64,000 bases of DNA from Nocardia abscessus (GCF_015477775.1 NZ_JADLQO010000019.1:62001-126000); one strand, 5' to 3'. Positions 35,447-44,751 are shown, counted from the stretch's first letter. The notes: generated from the sequence alone by a model not told the origin. Program-made: numbers and translations.

Positions 35447-37579
35447 TCAAGGAGCGTTGGGGTCAGGCGCATGCTGAGCGAGCACCTGGCCGACGGCACG
35501 AACCCTGTTTTCATAAGACAGGTCTCTGAGGTCGATGGGAGTTGAAGTATCGATCCCTGGGGGTGGCGCGGGCCATAGTTCCGTCGGGAGCAACTCATTC
35601 AAGTCATCAAGATAGAACCTGCCGATCACCTGAACATTATTCGCGTTGAGCGACGGTTCGCCCAGAAAACACATTCCAACAGAGACAAAATCATCCCAAG
35701 TGGCCACGGCGGCACGGGCATGCTCGCTCAGGCGATCTTTAGTCGCGCCATCCATCATGTTCCAATGGAAAAGGATGCCCCCACTGTCCGGACGATCCTC
35801 CTCTGCCAGGTCCTTGAGACAAGATTCGAACTGACGGCTTCTGTGATTCTGTAGTGCTGCCTTGAAGCGCTCGGGAGTAAAAGCAATCTCGCTGTTCCGC
35901 TCAATCGAGCCGATTACCATCGTGGTCAACCGCAGCCCGTAGCGCTGATGGTATGCGTCGACAGCTTCGAGTGCTTCATTGTCTTCCGTAGCACGGCTAA
36001 TGGAGATGGCGAGAAGGTCTGCCACCAAGCGTGCTTCCATCGACCAAATCGGCTGCGGATCTCGATCGAGCCCAAACTTACTCGTGAGGAACTCGGCACC
36101 CTTCAGGGCGGTCTGGCAGCTGAAGTGGACTTGGGGGATCAGGTTCCGCGATTTGTTTATGGCGATGCGGCGACGAGCGTCATTGAAAGCCGCGGCCAAC
36201 TGCGTGTCGTCTGCAAGTGCACCCTCTACTCCAATCGAAGTCAGACCCGCAACCACTGCAGCGTCGCTGATGTCGCTGACCGGAACGGTGAAGTTGAAGT
36301 AGCGGTCAAAATAGTCTTGTTCGCAGACGTGACGATAGTCCGAATCGCTTCTCGAGAACCCTGGCCTCCCGTCGGCGTCGAGTACTGCGGGGAAGAGGAA
36401 GCGCACGAGGCCGTACAGCTTCTCTCGCACCATCGAATCGCTCACATCTTTGAGAGCGGTCATCACTCGCTCGCCCCAGTTGATGTTCTTCTCGGTGCGG
36501 GAGTTCATGAAGACAAGATGATGTTTCGGCTTCGTTATGTCTGCCTTCCACCTCTTGATGTTCTCGTAAAGAGTGGGGTACTCCATCCGCAAGAAGGTCA
36601 GCAGGAGAAGGTCGAGAAAGTTGACTTCGTTCGGGCCGATCGTGGTCAGGACGACGTCGAACTGGTTTATGAGTCGATGGATCGAACGCAGGGTGACCAG
36701 GTCTGTGTCGGGTATTTGGTTGAGAAAAAACCACACAGGCGATGTTCGACCTGGCGACGACGGTTCAATGTTGATGCCATCGCGTTCGGCTATCGCTTTC
36801 AGCAGCTCTTCAATCTCGCGGTCGCGGTGGACAGCTTGGAGCGGCGGGACCTCGAACGGGTACTGGACGATCTTCTCCAGGTATTCCAGCGCGCGTTGCG
36901 GTTTGTTCTTCGCTACAGCCGTCTGCGATAACACATCGCATATCGTGTCTTGATCGTAGGAAAGGAGGTAGTGGATCCCAGGGAAGCTGCCGAGAAGTCG
37001 GACCGTCTTCAGAACTGCCAGAAGCTCATTCGCATCCAGTCGATCCAAGTCGTCCACAATGACGAGGATCTTGATACCCCCATCTTGTAGATCTTTGGAC
37101 AGCTCGACGAATTGCTCGTCGAAGGGTTTCACCTTGTCCAGATAGTCCGCGGCGCTCTTGAGTGCGCCGGACGCTGCATTCCCCACCGTTGGAATTAACG
37201 TGGCGCCCTGCGCCCCTACCGCCAGAAACGATGCAAGCGCCTTCTTGGCCTTCCTGCGTGTCTTCTCCGGAAGGGCCGCGTTGATCGTCGCGTAAAACTC
37301 CGCGACCAGGGTTGCTGTGTCCGAAGCCGCCCAGGGGGTGAACCGCTGTACCTTCCAGCCAGGCGCCGTGGACTCAACGCCCAGTTGAATCATGTTCAGC
37401 ACCGAGGACTTGCCTCCGCCCCAGGGGCCAGCGAGGCCGAAGACGACGCTGGGGCCGCCGCTCGCTGCCTCGATCCTGCGGGCCACGTGAGCCGCGAACT
37501 CGGCGCGGTCTAGCCGATCATCCTCAGGGCGACTGATAGGTACGTCCGTGTAGGTCGAGAGGTCGCGCCGCACGCTCAT
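35447..37579 (-). CDS. KAP-family P-loop NTPase
   Basis: A 710-aa protein of the KAP family of STAND-related P-loop NTPases. Walker A is GPWGGGKSS (about 51-59) and Walker B is ILVIVDDLDRL (171-181), a hallmark of KAP proteins. A region around residues 115-140 (LASFLAVGAQGATLIP, VGNAASGAL) is moderately hydrophobic, where KAP proteins often carry membrane helices. Codon use is somewhat AT-richer than its neighbours, a sign of transfer. KAP proteins are often on mobile elements and in candidate phage-defence loci. No partner gene is coupled to it. Confidence 0.85.
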   Translation of the reverse strand: MSVRRDLSTYTDVPISRPEDDRLDRAEFAAHVARRIEAASGGPSVVFGLAGPWGGGKSSVLNMIQLGVESTAPGWKVQRFTPWAASDTATLVAEFYATINAALPEKTRRKAKKALASFLAVGAQGATLIPTVGNAASGALKSAADYLDKVKPFDEQFVELSKDLQDGGIKILVIVDDLDRLDANELLAVLKTVRLLGSFPGIHYLLSYDQDTICDVLSQTAVAKNKPQRALEYLEKIVQYPFEVPPLQAVHRDREIEELLKAIAERDGINIEPSSPGRTSPVWFFLNQIPDTDLVTLRSIHRLINQFDVVLTTIGPNEVNFLDLLLLTFLRMEYPTLYENIKRWKADITKPKHHLVFMNSRTEKNINWGERVMTALKDVSDSMVREKLYGLVRFLFPAVLDADGRPGFSRSDSDYRHVCEQDYFDRYFNFTVPVSDISDAAVVAGLTSIGVEGALADDTQLAAAFNDARRRIAINKSRNLIPQVHFSCQTALKGAEFLTSKFGLDRDPQPIWSMEARLVADLLAISISRATEDNEALEAVDAYHQRYGLRLTTMVIGSIERNSEIAFTPERFKAALQNHRSRQFESCLKDLAEEDRPDSGGILFHWNMMDGATKDRLSEHARAAVATWDDFVSVGMCFLGEPSLNANNVQVIGRFYLDDLNELLPTELWPAPPPGIDTSTPIDLRDLSYENRVRAVGQVLAQHAPDPNAP

Positions 37580-38007
37580 GCAAGCACCTCAGCACACACC
37601 CCCGACAGTCACCAAACCGTGCGCACCCTGTGCCCCCACCCGTTTCTGGTTCTATCGGCGATCTGTGACGTCACACATCGGTGGATGTTGATGTCGGGCT
37701 GGTTCGGAAGATATTCGTATCGGTGTGAGGTTGCGGCTGATCTATCCGATTAGGTGCTTGCTCTCTGGTCTGGGTAGCTGTCTGCAGTGTGCCGCAGCGA
37801 GCGCCGATCGGCAGGAACCAGAACCGCGTATTGCGAGGTCGGCCGCATGTTGCATGTCGGGGTCGATGGACCTACCTCATTCGGCCTTGCCGAGCCCACC
37901 GTAGGATTGGGCACTCGACGAGCGCGCGCCCTGGCGGCCGCGTTGCGGCCTCCAGGGCCTGACATTTCGCCATGAACTCAGCTTGCTTTCGCGCTGCATA
38001 CGCCGGG
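37580..38007. other. Gap without a supported gene
   Basis: About 430 bases upstream of the KAP gene. It should hold its promoter. No coding frame is supported. Confidence 0.3.
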
Positions 38008-38223
38008 TCACGGCGCTTTGTCGATCACCGACCCCCGAGCAGGAACCGGAACAAGCGCGATGAGGGCAGCGAGCACCTCGATCGCTGTAACCGGGTCGGT
38101 CAGGCTGGTCAGCACCCATCCGCCCAGGGCACCGAATGTCAAGGTGCACGCTCGACACCGTTGCTGCTCTTCACGTTGCGCTGCCCGGTCTCCGGGGGAA
38201 TCGGCGGGTGGGGTAGAAAGCAT
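38008..38223 (-). CDS. Small membrane protein, hypothetical
   Basis: A 71-aa protein with a charged N-terminus (REEQQRCRAC) and one or two hydrophobic stretches (TLTFGALGGWVLTSL and IEVLAALIALVPV). GAGAGG lies six bases before the ATG, which supports a real gene. It is divergent from the second sigma-factor gene. Confidence 0.55.
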   Translation of the reverse strand: MLSTPPADSPGDRAAQREEQQRCRACTLTFGALGGWVLTSLTDPVTAIEVLAALIALVPVPARGSVIDKAP

Positions 38224-38447
38224 CGCTCACCTCTCGTCCATCTCGCATCAGATACATCGGGTCATAGGAGCGAAAGCCGCCGACCCCCCGGTGCAATAGA
38301 GCCGATCCGGATCGGGGTGAATTAGGCAGTGGCCCGGGGGGTTCCGGCACCTGCGCCCTATAAGAGTGGAGACCGGGCGGGCAGATCCGCAGCCGGTCGG
38401 CACCGAGTCGAGGGCCGGTGTGCGTAGGTGTACAGAGGAGGAACTTG

Positions 38448-39374
38448 ATGGTTACATCGGACATCGACGCTGTCCCACCCGACAGGCGAACGTCGTCCGA
38501 TACCGAGCCTGTGGAGTTCCGTGTCCCGCGCGATGGTCAACTCTTCCTGGACGCAGTGACCCATATGGCGTCACCGCCCACGCCTTGCAGCGACCTCGCC
38601 GACACGACGGTCACATTGGCAGGTGCCCAGGCGTCGCCCACTGCGTCGACCTGCGATCCGGTGGACGCGCCAGCGCGACTGCAGGCCGACCGCGAATTGC
38701 TCGAACTTCTTATCGCCCACGCCGCCCGTGGCCTTGTCTGGGAGAAGGTGGTCGAAGACCTGTCTGCGTATGCGGCGCAGGTCTTGGACAGCTGGATCAG
38801 AAGCGGGATGGTCTTCACCCAGCTGGCCCGAAAGCTCATCGGGGTGAACTCCTGGCCCGCCGGCCGTGAGCGGCTGGCCAGCGACAAGTACTATCGCGAG
38901 GACGTAGTTGCGCACTGTATCGTCCGCGCATTGGACAAGCTCCAGCACAAGCTGCGAACCGGTCAAGGATGGGACCCCCGCAAGGGCTCTAGTCTTGCTA
39001 CCTACTTCATCACCGGCTGTCTGAACGAGTTCGTCTACGTGTTCGAGAAGGAACGACAGTGGTGGACCACGACCCACCAGCCGGGAAATCTCGATGCGCG
39101 CGAAACGTCCGAGCTCCTCGATGCAGGGGCCCGTGTGCTATGGAGCTCAGCCCAAACCCACACCGACATCGCCGAAATGGTGACAGACCGCATCTTCGTG
39201 CTCGAACACCTGGCTACCTTGACCGACACCGAGCGCACAATCCTGTGGGCCGTCGCCGACGGATACACCCACGCCGAGATCGCACACCTGCTCCATGTCA
39301 CCACGAAAGCGGTCGAACGGCGTCTGTCCCGAATGAGGACGCGTGCCCGCATGTCTGTGAGGAATCGAGGATGA
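38448..39374 (+). CDS. Sigma-70-family factor, second cassette
   Basis: A 308-aa sigma-like protein with a long unrecognised N-terminal part. Region 2 is around REDVVAHCIVRALDKLQ to FITGCLNEFVYVFEKERQWW. Region 4 is LATLTDTERTILWAVADG then THAEIAHLLHVTTKAVERR, a helix-turn-helix. GAGGAGG precedes the ATG. The stop overlaps the next ATG (ATGA), as in the first cassette at 14.8 kb. Confidence 0.75.
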   Translation: MVTSDIDAVPPDRRTSSDTEPVEFRVPRDGQLFLDAVTHMASPPTPCSDLADTTVTLAGAQASPTASTCDPVDAPARLQADRELLELLIAHAARGLVWEKVVEDLSAYAAQVLDSWIRSGMVFTQLARKLIGVNSWPAGRERLASDKYYREDVVAHCIVRALDKLQHKLRTGQGWDPRKGSSLATYFITGCLNEFVYVFEKERQWWTTTHQPGNLDARETSELLDAGARVLWSSAQTHTDIAEMVTDRIFVLEHLATLTDTERTILWAVADGYTHAEIAHLLHVTTKAVERRLSRMRTRARMSVRNRG

Positions 39375-39772
39375 ATCGATACGAGAATACCGAACACGCC
39401 CCCGAGCTAGTTTCGCAGTTGCAGTCGCTGATCGAACGATCCTCACTCGGCGCGACCGCACCACGCCTGCTGCGGGAACGGGCATCCACCGAACAACTCG
39501 ACCGCATTCGCAGACTTCGACGCCAACGCAACGACGTTGCCCCCGGACCATCCGAGGCCTCCGCGCGCCGCCTGCTGGCCGAAGCCATGGGACACCTGCC
39601 CCAACGCACACCAGATCCCGACGGCGTAACCATCGCTTCGACCTATCCCAGCGGCGTCTACAAGATCCGGTATCCCGACGACGACGAAGGCAGCGGCACC
39701 TACCGGAACGACTCCGACACGATGACCCGAGTCGTACGGGGGCTGCGCGGATCAGCGTCCTGCACGACGTAG
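39371..39772 (+). CDS. Small partner protein of second sigma cassette
   Basis: A 133-aa protein, basic and helical in its first half (LLRERASTEQLDRIRRLRR), with a C-terminal part containing VTIASTYPSGVYKIRYPDD. It is coupled to the sigma gene by ATGA overlap, so it probably acts with it. Family unknown. Confidence 0.65.
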   Translation: MNRYENTEHAPELVSQLQSLIERSSLGATAPRLLRERASTEQLDRIRRLRRQRNDVAPGPSEASARRLLAEAMGHLPQRTPDPDGVTIASTYPSGVYKIRYPDDDEGSGTYRNDSDTMTRVVRGLRGSASCTT

Positions 39773-40163
39773 CAGATATTGCCGGTTCTGGGCCGAGACG
39801 GCTGCCGAGCACGGGCCGTTGATAACGGTGGCCGTCAGCTCGGGGCCCTGCTGGTGGGAACTCGATGATCTGGTCCGCGGCGCCGCCGGGCGGAACCGGC
39901 TCGCGGGGCAGCGGGATCTGTGGATCAGTTTCGGCAACCGATTCTTCGTGACCAAGCGCGAGCACCTGCCTGCGATCACTGCCGCACTGGCTGCCGAGGC
40001 ACCCTGTCGCGTTTGGTTGTTCGCGCGGTGCCCGATGCGGCACACAGCGATCACGCCACCTGCCGCCGCTAGCGCGGCGAGCCGCTGTGTTTGCTGGGAG
40101 CCGCAGGGTCTGATTTGGCGGCTCATTCCACCCGCTGGGGTTGCGGTGGCATGTGCAGGTTGA
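39771..40163 (+). pseudogene. Gene remnant or small gene, copy 2 (RFWAETAA module)
   Basis: The frame SRYCRFWAETAAEHGPLI through RDLWISFGN is the longer relative of the fragment at 16405-16570. It continues with RFFVTKREHLPAITAALAAEA. The only start would be TTG at 39819, inside the conserved segment, so the 5' end appears lost. It directly follows the second sigma cassette. The tail of the frame overlaps the converging HAD gene. Confidence 0.55.
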
Positions 40164-40782
40164 TCTTGAACAGTCGGGCGAGTTCCTCGACAGTGGTTTC
40201 TGGGTTGACTGCGTGGACGGTGCCCATTCCCATGTGCTGTGCTGGGGCTAGATAATGTGCGACATCGTCGACGAAGACGCAGTGGAGGGGGTTCACACCG
40301 AGGCGGTCGGCGGTCAGCTCGAAGATGGCCGGTTCGGGCTTTCGGAGTCCGACCTCGTGGGAGAGCACCACCACGTCGAATCGGTTTGCGAGATCGTAGG
40401 GCTGGTATGGGTCGTACGGTCCGGCGCCCCAGGAATTGGATAGGACAGCGGCGCGAATTCCGTTGCGCCGCAGTAGTTCGATCGCATCGGCCACGACATG
40501 TTCGAGGTCGAGGTCGGTGAGGATTCGTTCGAGCAGGTGGCTGGGATCGACTCCGAGCAGTGGCGCGAGATGGTTCACGAACTGCTGTTGGGTCACCGCA
40601 CCGCGTTCGAGGTCGGTAAGCAGTCCTTTTGCCCCGCCGTCCAGGGAGAAGACGCGTTCGAGCGCGTCGGCGGCGAGGCCTTCCCGGACGCAGAAGCCGC
40701 GTAGCGCGTCGTGGAACGAGGTCGTGACCACGCCACCGAAATCGGTGATCAGGGCGCGGTAGCGGGTCGGTGAGGTGGTCAT
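40123..40782 (-). CDS. HAD-superfamily hydrolase
   Basis: A 219-aa HAD-IA-type phosphatase. Motif I is ITDFGGVV (the DFGGV variant), motif II VLSNSW, motif III LRKPEPAIF, and motif IV VFVDDVAHYL. The start is the ATG that overlaps the stop of the upstream TPR-type gene (ATGA). The substrate is unknown. Confidence 0.85.
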   Translation of the reverse strand: MTTSPTRYRALITDFGGVVTTSFHDALRGFCVREGLAADALERVFSLDGGAKGLLTDLERGAVTQQQFVNHLAPLLGVDPSHLLERILTDLDLEHVVADAIELLRRNGIRAAVLSNSWGAGPYDPYQPYDLANRFDVVVLSHEVGLRKPEPAIFELTADRLGVNPLHCVFVDDVAHYLAPAQHMGMGTVHAVNPETTVEELARLFKINLHMPPQPQRVE

Positions 40783-41598
40783 CTCGGCTTTGTGACTGCT
40801 GTTTTGGTGGCTAGGGCTTCGTTCCACAGGTCGCGTGCCTCTCGTGCTTGGGTATGGCGGACCGATCGTGCGAGGGCAACTGCCCGCTCCAGCGTGCCGG
40901 TGTGCCCGGTTGCGGTGACGAGGACAAGCGCGGCGCGGGTGTCGGCGCAGGCGGCGTCGATGCGGTGCGCGTCGCGGTGGGCTTCGGCGCGGTCGATCAG
41001 GGCTGTGGCGCGGTGGCGGTGCAGGCTCGGGTCCAGTTGCGCCAAAGCGGCATCCAGGAAGTTGATCGCCTTGTTGAATTCGCCCATTCGTCGGTAGTTG
41101 CTGCCCTCGTAGGCGGTGAGTTTGGCGGTGTCGAACGCCCCGATTCCGGAATAGCGGGTGGCTTCGACCGGTCCGGTGTCGAGGGCGATACGTGCGTGGT
41201 CGAGCAGGGACAAGCTGGCCTTGCTGTCGCGGAGGTCGGCGTGTCGTTCGGAGGCGACCGCGGCGACCCAGCCTCGGGTGATCGGTGATGCGTCCTGGGC
41301 GGCAGCGGCTTGAGCGGCTTCGGCATAGTTGAGTCCGAGTTGCAGGTCAGGCTCGGTGTTGTAGGCGGCTTGAAAGGCGTGACATGCCATAACAACCGCT
41401 TGGAGTTCGGTGTTGCCGCTCTCGCGCGCCGAGTGTTGCGCGAGGTGTAGGTAGGGGGCGCTGTTTCGCCATTCGCCGAGGTCGAGTCCCAGGATTATTC
41501 CGGCCAACGCCGCCATTTCCCCGACGGTGGTGAGTAGATTGCTGCGGACGGATTCGGGTTGATCGCCGGGGCGCAGCGCCAGCGCCAGTTGGATGGGA
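40779..41598 (-). pseudogene. 5'-truncated TPR-type (XRE regulator C-terminal) gene
   Basis: Repeated helical hairpins (for example AKLTAYEGSNYRRMGEFNKA, ALIDRAEAHRDAHRID, LARSVRHTQAREARDLWNEA) match the TPR-like C-terminal domain of actinobacterial XRE regulators. The frame is open and homologous-looking upstream of the first ATG (QLALALRPGDQPESVRSNLL) up to about 41598, where it abruptly meets a TetR fragment on the other strand. The N-terminal helix-turn-helix is missing. A shortened product from ATG at 41516 is possible and is coupled to the HAD gene. Confidence 0.6.
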
Positions 41599-41917
41599 CA
41601 ACTACTTCCGTTTCATCGCTCAGCTCGCCAACTCCAGACACCCCATCAAGCGCTTGGTCGCCGAGGACTACAACGCCATCGCCGCTGAATTCATCGCGGC
41701 CTTGCGGTCGCTGTTTCCGGACGCCAACGACGCAGCGATCCACGACGCCTACCTGCACCTGGTCGCGGCGGCCTTGCACACCTACTCCAACAACCTGCGC
41801 CTCGACAGCCTCACCGCGGGTCACATGCACGCCCACGACACCAACGAACGCCACGACGCGCTCATACGCTTCGCCGAAGGCGGGATCATCGCACTCGCCG
41901 AACAAACAGCATCCTGA
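41594..41917 (+). pseudogene. TetR-family regulator, C-terminal fragment
   Basis: The frame begins abruptly with WDNYFRFIAQL and continues to the TGA at 41917 with the helical content of a TetR ligand-binding domain (FIAALRSLFPDANDAAIHDA, HLVAAALHTYSNNL). The N-terminal helix-turn-helix is absent and there is no start at the junction. The broken end coincides with that of the TPR gene on the opposite strand. Confidence 0.55.
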
Positions 41918-42004
41918 CGACACATCTACGGCACTGGAGTTGGCGTCGCGTGCCCAGTCTCGGTGTACGGCTGCACCGATCGAGAAGCTTCACGCCTCGA
42001 TTCG

Positions 42005-42364
42005 ATGGATCCGGCGATAGATGTGCAGATCGGGCACACCTACGTGGTCCTGGTTCCCCGCCGTCTGCCGATCGCCCGCTATCCCGACCGCGAGCTACCG
42101 GGCACACCGATGTGGGTGGCCAAACTGTCGGCCGGCGCCCGGTTCCAGCTCACCGTCACCAGCGTTAATCCCGGCGCCGACCAGGTGACCGTGGAAGGGC
42201 TGCGGCTGATCGAACGCGCCTACACCGATATCGCGCTCACCGACACCCAGGCCACCGACCTCGGACTGCCGGGCGGACGGGGCTATCGCGTCGTGGGAAT
42301 TCTGGTCGACCACACCGGCCTGCCGAGCGCGGCGGTGTCTTCGTCGGCAGCGGCATGCGGGTGA
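42005..42364 (+). CDS. Hypothetical protein, 119 aa
   Basis: A coding-like frame beginning DPAIDVQIGHTYVVLVP, with a beta-rich centre (MWVAKLSAGARFQLTVTSV, QVTVEGLRLIER). No family recognised. The last 15 residues (PSAAVSSSAAACG) have low complexity, so the end may be altered. It is the last gene before the CRISPR array. Confidence 0.5.
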   Translation: MDPAIDVQIGHTYVVLVPRRLPIARYPDRELPGTPMWVAKLSAGARFQLTVTSVNPGADQVTVEGLRLIERAYTDIALTDTQATDLGLPGGRGYRVVGILVDHTGLPSAAVSSSAAACG

Positions 42365-42771
42365 TCTCCGAGCGACCGGACGCCCGCTCCAGTCCACCGC
42401 CGGAGCCGAGGGTCGAGGCGGAAATTGTCCGGGGCGTTACGGATTGATGCCCACGGCGGCAACTGATTTCGCAAGTACATGGGTAACTCCATGTACTCAC
42501 ATCGCGCTAGCTTGCGATTGGCATCGTTGTCAAGAGCAGACCGCGTTGAAGTCAGTTGGCTGCATTGGGCCGCTGAGCTGCGGATACTTCCAATACCCAC
42601 CCACCCCGCTGTAGCATGGATTGCTGGCGTTGGCGGGTGCGAGTCTCGTTGGTTGACGTCAGTCATTAAATGGCGATTTTGATGACAAGTAGCGATGGTT
42701 GACCAGCAACCACGCCGGGCACGAGCGAATCACGCATGGTGCAACGTTGGATCCCGCTGGACTCCTACAGC
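42365..42771. other. Gap at the leader-distal side of the CRISPR array
   Basis: About 400 bases, AT-richer between 42440 and 42700 than its surroundings, with no supported gene. The repeat-decay gradient places it on the trailer side of the array. Confidence 0.4.
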
Positions 42772-43591
42772 GGACCATCCCCGCGTGCGCGAGGCCGACT
42801 GGATCTCGATACCGGTTGCCCGGTTGGAGTCCGGACCATCCCCGCGTGCGCGGGGCAGACGCCGCCCTCGGCCGGGCGCCAGCCGCTCACCACGGACCAT
42901 CCCCGCGTGCACGGGGCCGACCGATCCACCGTGCGCTCCAGATCCGCGATTCGCGGACCATCCCCGCGTGTGCGGGGCCGACGAGCCGTGGGCATCCCGA
43001 AGCGGCGGGCCGGGGACCATCTCCGCGTGCGCGGGGCCGACGCCAGTCGTAGCACGCGCATTGCGCTGTCTCCTGGACCATCCCCGCGGGCGCGGGGCCG
43101 ACGATTCACGAATTCGAGCACGTAAAACGGATCGTGGACCATCCCCGCGTGCGCGGGGCCGACGGCACCACCCAGACCGCGGTAGCCAAGGCCCAGGGAC
43201 CATCCCCGCGTGCGCGGGGCCGACCTTCTGACGGGCCGCGCGGATGGCGGCAATCTCCGGACCATCCCCGCGTGCGCGGGGCCGACACCCACGCCGCGAA
43301 CCCGAAATTGTCGGTGCTCGGACCATCCCCGCGTGCGCGGGGCCGACCGAGCGGCTCGGTATCGGAGATCCGGAGACGGAGGACCATCCCCGCGTGCGCG
43401 GGGCCGACGCCGCCCTGCACGCCGAATTCGTCGGCCTCTACGGACCATCCCCGCGTGCGCGGGGCCGACTCGCCACCAGCCCGCCGACCGCAGCGTCGGG
43501 GCGGACCATCCCCGCGTGCGCGGGGCCGACGCGGGTGATGCGCTTGACCGCGACCTGAGCGAAGGACCATCCCCGCGTGCGCGGGGCCGAC
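42772..43591 (-). CRISPR. CRISPR array, I-E-like repeats, 14 repeats and 13 spacers, no cas genes
   Basis: Fourteen 28-base repeats start at 42772, 42833, 42894, 42955, 43014, 43075, 43136, 43197, 43259, 43320, 43381, 43442, 43503 and 43564. Spacers are 33 bases except 31 (fourth) and 34 (eighth). On the plus strand the repeat begins GGACCATCCCCGCG and ends CGCGGGGCCGAC, with a CCCCGCG/CGCGGGG stem typical of type I-E. Repeats 7-14 are identical while repeats 1-6 each carry a substitution, so the array most likely reads leftward with its leader right of 43591. No cas gene is visible anywhere in the window. Confidence 0.97.
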
Positions 43592-43690
43592 ACTTGTTGA
43601 GCTGCGGATTTATCTGACATTACCCCGTTTTTCGTTCACTTCGTTCGGGATCGGTTGGTCGCTTCGTGGTGGTGCGAATGTGAGGACCAT
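43592..43690 (-). promoter_or_regulatory. Putative CRISPR leader
   Basis: The sequence next to the perfect repeats is AT-richer (ATTTATCTGACATT, CCGTTTTTCGTTCAC) and should act as leader and promoter if the array is transcribed leftward. A degenerate repeat-like stretch beginning GGACCATCCCACCGG lies at 43683-43709. The assignment is based on repeat conservation, not on a known leader match. Confidence 0.5.
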
Positions 43691-43831
43691 CCCACCGGCG
43701 CTGGGCCAACGCGCTTGCGGATGCTGGCCTTTGGCCGGAGTTCCTCAGTCCGGGCCGCATCCGACATGCGGGAACGACTGAGACGAGCACGGACTGTGGT
43801 GTCGTCCGGGCTCATTATGTCGCGGCTGCGC

Positions 43832-44751
43832 TTACCGGTCGGCGCGCTCCGCGACTTGGCGTAGGTATTCGCGGATCAACTCGGCCAGCCGTCGGTAATT
43901 CGTCCAGTGCGCGCGCGGGCCGATGCACGCCCGGCGTTGCTGCGCTGTATTCGGTGCCAAGGGCCAGTGGGTCGTGCATCCAGGAGCCGTCCTTGACAGC
44001 GAACCAGCGGTGGAAATGCGTGGACAGCCATCGCGCCCACTCCGGGGCGGAATCGGCATTCAGGGCATCGAGCAGCGCCCAGTCCTCGGCCACCCGGATC
44101 GCGGGTGTGCTCGGAGAGCACCAACCTGGGGCGGGGCAGTTTCCGCAGGGCGAGGTCGGCTGAACTCATGTCAGTGCGGATGTTATGGGAAGCGCGTTCG
44201 AAGTCGCGGTAGTGGTCGAGCCATCCACCCATCTGGGTGACGACCACTTGCTCGGCGTACTCCGGTGCGGCGGTGAGCACAGCGGCCAGCTCGGCCATCG
44301 GACCGCACCCCACCCACCGCACCGGGCCTACGGGATCGAACCAGCCTGTCTCCTTGGCCATCTCCTCGGTGACCGCGATGGTGCGTGCGGCGATTGGCAA
44401 GCTCAACAAGATTCGCCGCTCGGACGCCCCGCGGCGGTGCTGTTTGGTCAGCGCCGATAGTTCGGGAGAGGCCAGGGTGGAGATGCTGGCCGCAGCAATG
44501 AGGTCGGCGATCCGCTGCAGATATGGCGGCGGCCACTGAGTTCGCCCTGCGTCGCTTTGATGATGCAAGGCGAATCGGATCTCGTTCAGCAGGCGAGTGG
44601 GCAGGCTGGCGAGTGTGAGCCGACCATTGGTATCAGCAGTTGAGACCGAATCGAGTGCGGCTTGATCGGTGAGCCATCCGGGCCATGACCGATCGATTCG
44701 GTTGGACTGCTTCCAACCCCTCTCAGCGAATCGGACCACGCCGGGAGACAC
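43832..44751 (-). pseudogene. Frameshifted nucleoside-hydrolase-like gene with foreign N-terminus
   Basis: The middle part (RWVGCGPMAELAAVL, VVVTQMGGW, ASHNIRTDMSSADLAL) matches the conserved core of nucleoside hydrolases. After LVLSEHTR the frame shifts near 44095, continuing as VAEDWALLDALNAD and WMHDPLALG, the family's HDPLA motif. A second shift near 43925 may lead to NYRRLAELIREYL. The first 100 residues (LTLASLPTRLLNEIRFAL, TQWPPPYLQRIADLI) lack the DPG metal loop and look like a different, recombinase-associated sequence. It overlaps the primase gene end by 29 bases. Confidence 0.55.

Noticed and set aside
42695..43620. Several long overlapping frames with repeated motifs such as RPRARGDGP
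   Set aside because: They are translations of the CRISPR repeats in different frames, not genes.
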